Positions 25,501-37,500 of a stretch of 64,000 nucleotides of DNA are shown one piece after another (the stretch's first letter is position 1; the number at the start of each line of letters is the position of its first letter). This DNA is from Ancistrus triradiatus. Lineage: Eukaryota; Chordata; Actinopteri; Siluriformes; Loricariidae. The position numbers were made by a program, and so were the translations under genes. Where the stretch lies: contig JAJAGP010002200.1 in the NCBI GenBank assembly GCA_025084515.1, forward strand, positions 1 to 64,000, given 5' to 3'. The notes below the pieces were generated by a model. It saw only the letters and a program-made list of their open reading frames with translations. It searched no databases and had not been told where the DNA came from.

Positions 25501-28500
25501 CCGCCACCGGTAGAGAGTTTACCTGGAGCGCTGGACGACGAAGGCAGTGTTGCTGACAGAACGGAGACTAACGGACGAGTTCCCGTGAGGACCAGGAGAT
25601 ATGAGGATCATGAAGATGGAGCCAGGGAATGCCCAGGATGATGGGGTACGCCAGGGAAGCCACAGGAAATAGAGAGATAGATTCCACATGGGTGGCACTG
25701 GTGAGCAAACACACAGGATCAGTAACCCTGGTGAGAAATCCGGAGCCAAGTGGCTGTCCATCAGCAGTCGTGATGCGCCGACTCGAGAGAAGAGGTGTGC
25801 AGGGGATGTTCCATTGGGTGACTAGATGATCGGCGATGAAGTTCCCCTGGGCACCAGAGTCAATCAGGGCTGTAAGGGAGAGTTCCGCATGAGCGAGTTG
25901 CAAGATAACAGGCAGAGTGAAGGAAGGAATAAGAGAGGCCTGACGAGAGGGGGCCAGGTCGCAGCTGGGGCGGAGATGGCGGTTGGATCCACAATAACAG
26001 CAAAGCCCCATCCCAAAGCGACGACGACGCTCCTCTGAGGGTAGATGAGTACCCGCAAGCTCCATGTCCTCTAGAGGCGGCGAAGATTCCCTGGCAGCGA
26101 GTGAGGGAGGAGAACGTGAAGCCGTGGACGGCCTGGTTTGCAGGAGTTGATCCATCCGGATGGCCAGAGTGATGAGATCTTCCAAAGCAAGGTCGAGATC
26201 GCGTCCTGCCAACTCCCTCTGAAGATCAGGACGCAAACCCTGATGGAACGCAGAGTGGAAAGCTGTAGAATTCCAGCCGCTCTGTGCCGCTAGAGTGCGA
26301 AACTGGAGGGTGTATTCCACAGCCGAGCGACGACCTTGGCGTAGACGGAGTAGCAATTCACCAGCGGAGCGGCCCTCACGAGGGTGTTGGAAAGCTAAGC
26401 GAAAGGCAGATAGAAAGCGGCCATAGTCCCTCACCTCGGCCCCTTGCTGAGACCAGACGGCGGTAGCCCAAGTGAGCGTTGATTATCCGCCAGGAGAGTG
26501 ACAGCACGAGCGACCTCTTCCAGCTGAGCACGAAGATCCCCGAGCTGTTGTTCCAGGCTCGGTTCTGAGCCGGGATGAGATCCACCACTCGCTGTCTCCA
26601 TGTACGGCTATGCCTACTGTAACGCGGGTGGAGAAGCGAGAGACACACGCTGACTGAGGATGCAAGGTAGGTTCGTTTATTCAAACAGAAACACACAACT
26701 GAACAGGCACTGAAGTGTGGAGCTAAGGACCTGGTAGAGTACCACGAGGCATAGCAGAGTGAAGAGGTAACTGGAGGGTGTTTATACGTGATGGCTAAGA
26801 GGAGTAATGAGGCACAGGTGGATAATTAGTACTCTGGTGACTGTGAGCGTTGCTGAATGCGGGTGCGATCAGTGGAGCTAGTGTCATGTGACTGTGAGCG
26901 TCGCGGAGTGCGGGTGCGATCAGTAGAGCTAGTGTCATGTGACTGTGAGCGTCGCAGAATGCGGGTGCGATCAGTAGAGCTAGTGTCATGTGGCGTTGAG
27001 CGTCGCGGAGTGCGGGTGCGATCAGTAGAGCTGGCCGCGGGCGTGACAGACCATCGGATTTGCCATTACATTCAAACTGCATTTGGCTCCTATGTCTTAC
27101 AACAAGCAATAAAACTAATAAGACTAATTTTTAAAATAATTTTAAGAGATTTCAAGTAATGTACAGTACTGTGCAAAAGTCTTAGGCCACCATTAGATCT
27201 GTTGTTTTAGCAATGGTATAATGACCATATATAACATATTGTCTACAATTGGACCCCAAAAATTTCAAACTTGGATTCGTCACACCATAATCCTCTTTTC
27301 CTCTCCTCTTCATTCCAATCTTTATGAGCTGTAGCATATTGTAGCCTTTTCACCCTGTTCCCCTTCAGAACATGTGGTTTGTTTGCTGCCCTGCCAAAAA
27401 GACCATTCCTGATCAAGCTTCTTCAGAATGTAGAAGTGTCAACTTGGCATCCCGATGAAGCTGCCATTTTTAATACTGCATACACATTTATTGTATTTTC
27501 TGACTGTATTCTAATAAACAGACTGAAAAATAAATATATATGGTCATTATACCATTGCTAAAACAATAGTATTTCTAATCTAATAGTGGCCTAAGACTTT
27601 AGCAATGTACTCTAAGTGTTGTTAAAAAAACAACATTATAAAACTGTTTTAGCTCAAAAATGAGACAAAGCGACAGTCTTATTGACGGATTCATTGCAAA
27701 ATCTTTCTACAATTTAGCATCATAAAACATATATTTAAAGTCTTAGTCTACCTGAGCACTTCCACTTTGCAGTTTGGGCTCTTCAGACCCTCAGCTATCA
27801 AAAGAACACTCGTTTGTCTGCTAAAATGATCCTCTATGTCAATTTCTCTGATGGAGTTGCACGGCGACCTCAGAGCACAGGCAAGCAAAGCCCACATCAG
27901 GTCTGTGCATTCACACAGCCTAAGACAGAAGGAGACAGCAAGATGGGATTAAACACAGCAAGATGGGATTAAACACAGCAATATTAAAATAGGACAGAAG
28001 TTCACCTGACAAAACATTGGTTAACTTGCAGCATGTTTAAGGTGGTAGTAACTTCAGGCTCCTGCAGATGGCGGTGCACGAGGATCATGGGGCTATAAAT
28101 ACCTGCAGGGTGTGTGATGGGATTCATACACTGATTAGAGGTGGTACATTGCAGTGAATGTCTCGTTCGATGTGTGGAAAATGGGTCACAAAGCAGATGT
28201 TAATGATTGGCAAAAAGGAATGATTGTATTTCCGCGTCCCAAAGGAAGTAGCTGAATTTGCTTTGAATTTTAAGATTTGGAGAGTTAGGTAAATTACGAA
28301 TATTGTCTAGGCTGCCCAAGGAGGTTGGGTCCCTTTAAGAGTTGTGGCCCTCTCAAGGTTTCTTCCTTATAATGCTTGCCACTGTCACCTAGCTTTGCTC
28401 AATTAGGGCTATTTGCTTAGATATTTGTAAAGCTTCTTTGTGACAATGCTCCCTTGTAAAAAGCACTGTATAAATAAATCTGGCTTGACTTAACTTGATT

Positions 28501-31500
28501 TTGGGATGCTGATGCCTACCTGAGCACTCGGGAGCTCTTGATGACTGCCAGCAGTCTCATAAAGGCTACGTCTGGGCTGCTGTATTCACTGATGTCAACA
28601 ATCCGCCCCTGCTGTTCAGAGTTCAGCAAATCTCTTGCCAGATTAAACCACCCAGTGGATGTGTGATCTTCTTGAAAACCTTTCTGCCACACCAACCCCC
28701 ATCGACCATTTCTCACCGAGTAGGACACGTCCAGTTCATCAAGGCAGCGAATCAGATTGGTCAGCACCTCAAGTGATGGACTCTTGATGATTTTCTTCAG
28801 TATGTACAAGGCGGTCTCCTCCGAGCTCACCGTTTGCCAGGAAGAAGACAGACAAGCTGATAAGAGCTTGCAACTGGCACCTACTGACAATCCGAGGAGG
28901 AAAATGAGGAAGTAGTTCAGCTTGCCATCTCTGCATTTTAAAGCTATATCCACAGCACGTTTGTGCATCTCAAACTCAGGCGACGCCTCCGATGTGGTCA
29001 GCAGACGTTGTACTATTTCTGCCAAAGTAAATCTGAGCACATGACCCTTGGTGGGTCCATAATGTACGACGACATAGAGTGCAGACAGATACGCCTGAAC
29101 GATTTGATGGGTAAAACAATACACGGATTCTTTCTCTTTAAAGACTGCAGACCATCTGCGAGAGAGTTTAGCTGCGACTGGTGGATCTACACCATTCCCT
29201 TTTAGGTCAGCTTCAGAAACCTTTAAGGTGCCCTTCTCAAGGCAGTGCCATGCCAGTTTGCCCAACTTTACGACGTCCTCTGTATTTAGGCTTTTTAGAT
29301 TTGCCTCAGCTTTTCCACTGAAGATGTTTCCTGCCAGGTAATGAGAGTACATCTCAGTTAGAGTCAGCGGTGGCTCCTCACCATTCCTGATCAGCTCTTC
29401 CAAGACTCTCGCCGCAACTTGACAAAAAGCTGGGAAGGAGCGCATGTAGTACAAACTACTCGATGCCTTGACATGGATGATCGCTCTTCCAGCCACATCC
29501 TGGTCGTCAATAACACTCTTGAAATATTCCTCCCACTGCACGTCATCCAGACCTTGGATCTCGACCACTCGCTGAACATATTTAGAAGGAATCACACTTT
29601 CTTCCTTTACACAAGCCCAGATCTGAGCTTCAGGAAACAAATCTCCTCGCAGAAGATTGACAAGCAAGGATCCGGCAGGTAATTCTTTGGTAGGATCACT
29701 GCACGGTTTGTTATCCCAACCCTTCAGACCGCACTTGCTCAGGCCGTCAAGCACAAACAGCATTTTGGTGCCTTTGAGAACCTGGATGTCCGTCAGCTCT
29801 GGAAAGATCAGGCTGAGCAGCTGCGTCAGGCTGCATTTCTTCATTTTCTCTAAGTTCAGAGAGGTGAGATCCACAAGTAGAACGAAAGTGATGTCCTGAA
29901 GCGTTCTGCCCTCGGCCCAGTCCAAAACAATCTTCATCACAGCTGTAGTTTTACCAATTCCGGATAGTCCTTTCAACACGACAGTTCTGACATCTTTATT
30001 TGTGATGGGACACGGTTTGAAGATTTCATCAGGCTGGATCACGCTCTCGCTTTTGATCAAACGATGGAAAATATCTTGGCCTTTCAACTTTTCTTGAATT
30101 TCCTCATTCTGTTCACTGAGTAAATAAAACTTTGTCTGAATGTAGTTCCTGGTTTCTAGAATGCACTGCTTCTTCAGTCGCTCTCTCAAAAGAGACCTCA
30201 TTAGGAGGGTGTGTTCATCAAGGTGATCCTCACTACAAAGGAAACATAAATTAAGAAATTCAGCTTGGTATTTTCCATTAACGCAGGTAATGTGTACATG
30301 TTGTACTGCTTACTTTATTCAGTACTACAGTTCAACTTTGTAAACACACACATTGACAAAAAAATAACTCACTAAGAAGGAGTCGTTGGAATTGTTAGAA
30401 CCCCTGTTTCCCACACTAGAGGACGGCGTCGGCTCACGGAATGGGCAGAGCCTAGACCCACACGCACTCGCCGTCAGCGTCCGGTGTCCACACCCCCCGA
30501 GCCATGGGAATCGGGCGCACCTGTGGCTTGTTCTTAAAAAGCCGCTGTAAGCGGCGGCCAGCGTCGCACTGTCACCACTAGCTACGTTTTGGTTAGCACC
30601 TTGCAAATAGCGTTCCGCGGTTCCCCTCTACCTCTCTTTCTCCGTTACTGTTACTGGTACGGGTCGTCCCGCAAAGGGGGCGACTCGAGTAGAGTGTAGA
30701 AGCTCGAGGTAACCGCTAGGGCCTAGTCGTAGGTCAGGGAAAGTTTTTTCCTCTTACCTTTAGCAGTCGCATGCTGCACATTCCCCGCACTCCCCGCATT
30801 CCTCTGCGCATGGCTCTGGTCCTTCTCCGCCACCGTGCTTAATCCCGGTCGTTCTAGCCGAGGCGAGAATACCTCTCTCCCTCGGCGTCTGAAGCTTCCT
30901 GCACGTTTTTCCCCTTGGGGTAAGCAAGCTCTGCTCCTACTCGCTCTGCGCCTGTGCAATTCCCTCGCACGCCATCGGTGTACCTCTTTTACGCTAGTCC
31001 GTGTTACCCGCGTTTATCTGCTTATATCGGTCTTTTCAGCGCAAGCTTTTCTGTTCCTGGGAATATTAGGCTCAGATGAGCCTTATTTTGGCTCTGTGTT
31101 TGCTTTTGAATCCGCCAATCACGGTTCTTCTGTTTGCCATTCATTCATCCCCGTTCCTTCACTACTCTGACGTCATCGCCTCTGTGGCACATCAGTAGCC
31201 CTGGTTCGATCCCAGCCGCCTTTACTTCGGCTGGTCCTTAGTTAACGCTTCCATCTCCTCCCAACCTCACAGGTCGGGTTTAAATAAAAGGTGTCTGCAC
31301 TTGGATCCTATATACTGCCTTTTCCCACGGCCCATCCCCCCGTGCCGTAACAGTACAGTGTGACCAGTATGGACCCAGCGTGCCCCACCCCGGTCCTTCA
31401 GCACCATGGTGCGGCCATCGGACGTCATGAGCAGCAGCTCACCGCCCTGACCCAGCAGATGGAGTTCCTGGGAGCGGCCATTAAGGAGCTTAGCGACAAG

Positions 31501-34500
31501 CTACCGGCCGCCCCAGAGCCCAACCCACCTCCCACTCCACCATCGCCATCCCATCCCACCCCCCCCCCCCCGGCCCCCCATCGCCTCCGGTTGCAGATTC
31601 TCTCGTCGCTCCCCCCGAGAGATATGGAGGGGAACCAGATCGTTGTCGCGGCTTCCTCCTTGAATGCTCCCTCTCATTTGAACAACAGCCCTCTCGATTC
31701 CCTGCTGAATGCTAGCGAGTGGCTTACATGATGTTCCTGCCAACTGGACAGGCCCTCACGTGGGCCACCTCCCTATGGGAATCTGGGTCCCCTGCATGTC
31801 AAAGCGAGTCGGCATTGGCCCAGGCCCTCAGGAAAATGTTTTTCCACCCTCTAGGTGGCCGCAATGCCAGGTTGCGTCTTGCCAAGCTGCCGACTATGCC
31901 ATTGAATTCCAGACCCTGGCCGCAGAATGCGGCTGGAACGAGGCGGCCCTTATGACCATATTTCAGAAGGGCTTTAATGAGAACCTAAAAGATGACCTGG
32001 CTACCCATGACCCTTCCTCGTCCTTATGCAACCTCTACGATCTGGCCATTTCGGTCAACACTCAGCTTCGCAAACGGGCCAATTAGCGTGCGGGAGCGAG
32101 CACTTCCTCCTATGCCGTATGGTCCTCCCACAGCTCCGCTGGCCACCCTGCGCCATCTCTTCACACCGATGAGCCCATGGAGCTTGGGAGGGTGGGGGCA
32201 GGGTGCGCTACCGGCCCGTTGTCTGCCTCTCCCAAGAAATCGGGAAATGCAGGGCCCGGGTTCGGTTGGGGGGGCCGGTCCTAGTCGAATCGAACATTGC
32301 CCCGTCGGGGCTTGCCTTCCCGGCAACCATCCAATCAGGCAGAGAAGGCGCTCGTTTCTGTATCCCCACGTGGGTTCATTCCAGGGCAGAAGGCAACTTC
32401 ATCGACGCGACCCTTGCGTCCCAGCTGGGCTTGCGTCTCGAGGGACTTGCTCAGCCTCAAGTCTACCGAGCCCTTGACGGGCAGTCCCTGGACTGTGGCC
32501 CGGTCCTCTACCGGACCCAGCCCATCGAATTGTGGGTGGGTAAGCTCCACGACAGGCTATCCTTTTTTGTCACCGAAGTCTCCCACCTCCAATTGGTGTT
32601 GGGGTATCCCTGGCTACACGTTCACAACCCCCGGATCAATTGCCGGACCCGATCCGTCTTCGTGTGGGCCCCCCGTTGCGCCGAATCGTGCCTGGTTCAC
32701 TGACCAGGCCCCCACTCCCAGAGCCCAGCCCAGCGAGAGGAGGTGGACCTCTCGGGAATCCCGGTCCAGTACCATGACTTGAGCAGGGTCTTTAGCAAGG
32801 GGTAGGCTAAAAACCTGCCCCCACACAGGGAGTACGACTGTGCTATCAACCTCCTGCCAGGAGGGGTTTCCACCTCAGGGGAGGCTCTTGTCTCTTAATC
32901 CCACTGAGCGTAAAGCCATGCAGGCGTACATCAAGGAGGCTCTGAGCCTGGGCTTTATTCGGCCATTCTTCTCACCTGGCTGAGCCGGGGTCTACTTCGT
33001 TGCAAAGAAGGACGGTTCCCTTCATTCGTGTATCGATTACTGGGGCCTCAAATATCTCGTAATGCCCTTCGGTCTCATGAATACTCCGGCCGTATTCCAA
33101 CGCTTTATTTACAACGTCCTGCGCTAGGCCCTGGATCAATACGCTTTCGTTTACCTCGACAATATTTTAATCTTCAGTCCATCTCTTGGCCACGTCAGGC
33201 GGGTGCTTCAGCTTTTGCTATATGTCAAACTTGACAAGTTTGCCTTCCATGTGCCCTTGGTCACGTTTTTAGGGTTTGTCGTGTCCGAGGGGGCGCTGCG
33301 CATGGATCCGGCCAAGATCCAAGCAGTGATTAATTGGCCCCAGCTTACCTCTCCCCACCTCGTCCAGCGCTTTCTGGGCTTCGCAAATGAAAAATTGTCC
33401 AATAAACACACATTAGCGCAGTTAATATGTACATGTTGTACTGTTTACTTCATTCAGTGCTACAGTTCAGCTTTGTAAACACACACATTGACAAAAAAAA
33501 AACTCACCAAGAAGAAGTCGTTGTAATCTAATGAAATTTTATATGTATGAATGTAATGATGATATACAGTGCCTTGCAAAAGTATTCGGCCCCCTTGACC
33601 TCTTCAACCTTTTGCCACATTTCAGGCTTCAAACATAAATATATGAAATTGTAATTTTTTGTGAAGAATCAACAACAAGTGGGACACAATCGTGAAGTAG
33701 AACAAAATTTATTGGATATTTTAAACTTTTTTTAGAAATAAAAACCTGAAAAGTGGGGCGTGCAAAATTATTCGGCCCCTTTACTTTCAGTGCAGCAAAC
33801 TCACTCCAGAAGTTCAGTGAGGATCTCTGAATGATCCAATGTTGACTTAAATGACTGATGATGATAAATAGAATCCATATGTGTGTAATCAAGTCTCCGT
33901 ATAAATGCACATGCTCTGTGATAGTCTCAGAGTTCTGTTTAAAGCGCAGAGAGAACATCATGAAGACCAAGGACCACACCAGGCAGGTCCGAGATACTGT
34001 TGTGGAGAAGTTTAAAGCCGGATTTGGATACAAAAAGATTTCCCAAGCTTTAAACATCTCAAGGAGCACTGTGCAAGCGATCATATTGAAATGGAAGGAG
34101 TATCAGACCACTGCAAATCTACCAAGACCCGGCCGTCCCTCTAAACTTTCAGCTCAAACAAGGAGAAGACTGATCAGAGATGCAGCCAAAAGCCCCATGA
34201 ACACTCTGGATGAACTGCAGAGATCTACAGCTGAGGTGGGAGACTCTGTCCATAGGACAACAATCAGTCGTACACTGCACAATTCTGGCCTTTATGGAAG
34301 AGTGGCAAGAAGAAAGCAATATCTCAAAGATATCCATAAAAAGTTTGCCACAAGCCACCTGGGAGACACACCAAAAATGTGGAAGAAGGTGCTCTGGTCA
34401 GACGAGCTTTTTGGCCACAATGCAAAACGTTATGTTTGGCGTAAAAGCAACACAGCTCATCATCCTGAACGCACCATCCCCACTGTCAAAGATGGTGGTG

Positions 34501-37500
34501 GCAGCACCGTGGTTTGGGCCTGGTTTTCTTCAGCAGGGACAGGGAAGATGGTTAAAATTGATGGGAAGATGGATGGAGCCAAATACAGGACCAAGTCAAA
34601 GAAAGGCCAAGTCAAAGTCCAGACCAGAATCCAATCAAGAATCTGTGGAAAGAGCTGAAAACTGCTGTTTACAAATGCTCTCCATCCAACCTCACTGAGC
34701 TCGAGCTGTTTTGCAAGGAAGAATGGGCAAAAATTTCAGTCTCTCGATGTGCAAAACTGATTGAGACATACCCCAAGTGACTTGCAGCTGTAATCGCATC
34801 AAAAGATGGCACTACAAAGTATTAACACAAGGGGGCCGAATAATTTTGTACGCCCCACTTTTCAGTTTTTTATTTCTAAAAAAAGTTAAAAATATCCAAT
34901 AAATTTCGTTCCACTTCACGATTGTGTCCAATTTGTTGTTGATTCTTCACAAAAAATTACAATTTCATACCTTTATGTTTAAAGCCTGAATGTGGCAAAA
35001 CGTTGAAAAGTTCAAGGGGGCCGAATACTTTTGCAAAGCACTGTATGTACAGTGGTGCAAAAAGGTATTTAGGCAGCCACTGATTGTGCAAGTTCTCTTA
35101 GAAAGTTGAGAGAGGTTTGTAATTTTCATCATAGGTAAACTTCAGCTATGAGAAACAAAATGAGAAAAAAAAATCCAGGAAATCACATTGTAGGATTTTT
35201 AAAGAATTTAGTTGTAAATTATGGTGGAAAATAAGTATTTGTTCAATAAATTTGGTTCAACTCAATATTTTGTAACATAACTTTTGTTGGCAATGACAGA
35301 GGTCAAACATTTCCAGTAAGTCTTCACCAGGTTGGCACAAACTGTAGCTGGTATTTTGGCCCGTTCCTCCATGCAGATCTCCTCTAGAGCAGTGATGTGG
35401 CTGTCGCTGGGCAACACGGACTTTCAACTCCCTCCACAAATTTTCTATGGGGTTGAGGTCTGGAGACTGGCTAGGCCACTCCAGGACCTTGAAATGCTTT
35501 TTACATTTGCACTCCTTTGTTGCCCGAGCGGTGTGTTTGGGATCATTGTCATGCTGGAAGACCCAGCCACGTTCCATCTTCAATGCTCTCACTGATGGAA
35601 GGAGGTTTTGGCTTAAAATCTCACGATACATGGCCCCGTTCATTCTTCCCTTAACACGCATCAGGCGTCCTGTCCACTTCGCAGAGAAACAGCCCCAAAG
35701 CATGATGTTTCCACCCTCATTCTTCACAGTAGGCGTGGTGTTCTTGGCATGCAACTCAGCATTCTTCTTCCTCCAAACACGACGAGTTGAGTTTTTACCA
35801 AAAAGTTCTATTTTGGTTTCATCTGACCACATGATATTCTGCCAATCCTCTTCTGGATCATCCATATGCTCTCTGGCAAACTTCAGACGGGCCTGCACAT
35901 GTACTGGCTTAAGCAGGGGGACACGCCTGGCACTGCAGGATCTGAGTCCCTCTCGGCGTAGTGTGTTACTGATGATAGCCTTTGTTACTTTGGTCCCAGC
36001 TCTCTGCAGGTCATTCATCAGGTCCCTCCGTGTAGTTCTGGGACCGTTCTCATGATCATTTTGACCCCACGGGATGAGATCTTGCGTGGATCCCCAGATC
36101 AATGGTCTTGTATGTCTTCCATTTTCTTACAATTGCTCCCACAGTTGATTTCTTCACACCAACCTGCTTGCCTATTGAAGATTCACTCTTCCCAGCCTTT
36201 TGCAGGTCTACAGTTTTCTTCCTGGTGTCCTTTGACAGCCCTTTGGTCTTAGCTATGGTTGAGTTTGGAGTCTGACTGTTTGAGGCTGTGGACAGGTGTC
36301 TTTTATACAGATAACGAGGTCAAACAGGTGCCATTAATACAGGTAACAGAAGGACAGAAGAGCTTCTTAAAGAAGAAGTTACAGGTCTGTGAGAGCCAGA
36401 AATCTTGCTTGTGTGGGTGACCAAATACTTATTTTCCACCATGATTTACAATTAAATTCTTTAAAAATCCTACAATGTCATTTTATTTCTCATTTTGTCT
36501 CTCATAGCTGATGCGTACCTATGATGAAAATTACAGACCTCTCTCATCTTTCTAAGTAGGAGAACTTGCACAATCAGTGGCTGACTAAATACTTTTTTGC
36601 CCCACTGTAAGAGATTACAATATTAGAGCAAAAGGAACCTGAAAGGAGGCTCTAGTTACCCTGTTAGGATGCCTCTAGCCTCGATACAAGATGAGATACG
36701 GTTGGGTATTAGAGACAAACAGGTTCCGTATGGTATCCTGTGGCTTATTTGCCCACAGATGTTGCAGCTGGGTCTGTGGATCCTCATCCATCACACCAGC
36801 AGTTATGGCAGTGTGTTGCACCACAGAAAATGCAGAATTGATGCACTCACAATGCAGCCCCCATACTCAAACCTGACAGTCTGTGAACCCCAAAAAAACC
36901 TGGATTAATCACTAAAGATGATACAGTTCCAGTCCATAACGGTCTAGATGGCAGGGGAGTTCGTCGAAACGACCATCCTGCTTCTCTCAGTCCAAAGATG
37001 GGCCCCTTCCCAAAGTCTGTCAACTTCCTAAAAGTACACCACCTAAAAATAGCCTCTGAGAGCCTTTTTATGGAGCAGTGGTGGAAGAATTTTAACTCCC
37101 TCTTGTGGCAAGACCCAGTGTCTAATCAGACCGCACCTGTAATCACTTACACATCTGCCTGAGACAGAAGTGCCAACCTGTGCCTAAACAACATGTGCCT
37201 AAATGTAACATATTTCTGCAAATTTTAATCATCCATGACCAAGTTCATTAACTTTTGAAACCTTATAAAAACGAACAATGGATTGTCTGGAAATGTGCTC
37301 AGACATTTGCATTTTTATGTTGAATTCTTTTTAGTAGCCTTTTAAAGCAGCAAGACAAACACGTTTGTTCACTCCAAATGCTATTTTCATTTAGAAAACC
37401 CTCAAACCATGTCATTACACCAGGTGGCCCAACCTGGCATTTGTGAACATCTGTGAAAACCACAACAACGTTATATCTAACCTGAACACGTACCTCACAG

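Larger units (their letters stand above)
22218..27048 (-). mobile_element. Ty3/gypsy chromovirus-type LTR retrotransposon with target duplication
   Basis: LTRs at 22218-22597 and 26618-27048 bound a 4.0-kb interior. GACCA occurs at 22213-22217 and 27049-27053, an exact 5-bp target duplication. Minus-strand order is gag, CCHC knuckle, protease (DSG), reverse transcriptase (YLDD), RNase H, integrase and chromodomain, so it belongs with Metaviridae chromoviruses. A purine tract (AGGGGGGG) precedes the 3' LTR at about 22601-22612. Coding is broken: gag has an internal deletion with frame change, an indel lies in an A/T run at 24379-24386, and integrase changes frame. The copy is structurally complete but unlikely to be autonomous. 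Confidence 0.95.
30393..33390 (+). mobile_element. Ty3/gypsy element, 5' LTR and truncated gag-pol
   Basis: A plus-strand element with a 960-bp 5' LTR, gag, a protease remnant and an internally deleted reverse transcriptase. It ends abruptly after LVQRFLGFANE near 33390. RNase H, integrase and the 3' LTR are missing. Frames are broken repeatedly. It sits in the large intron between NLR exons 1 and 2, close to the exon 2 acceptor. Confidence 0.9.

Noticed and set aside
22681..26466. Several plus-strand ORFs across the chromovirus-type element
   Set aside because: They overlap well-identified minus-strand gag-pol domains and show no domain of their own.
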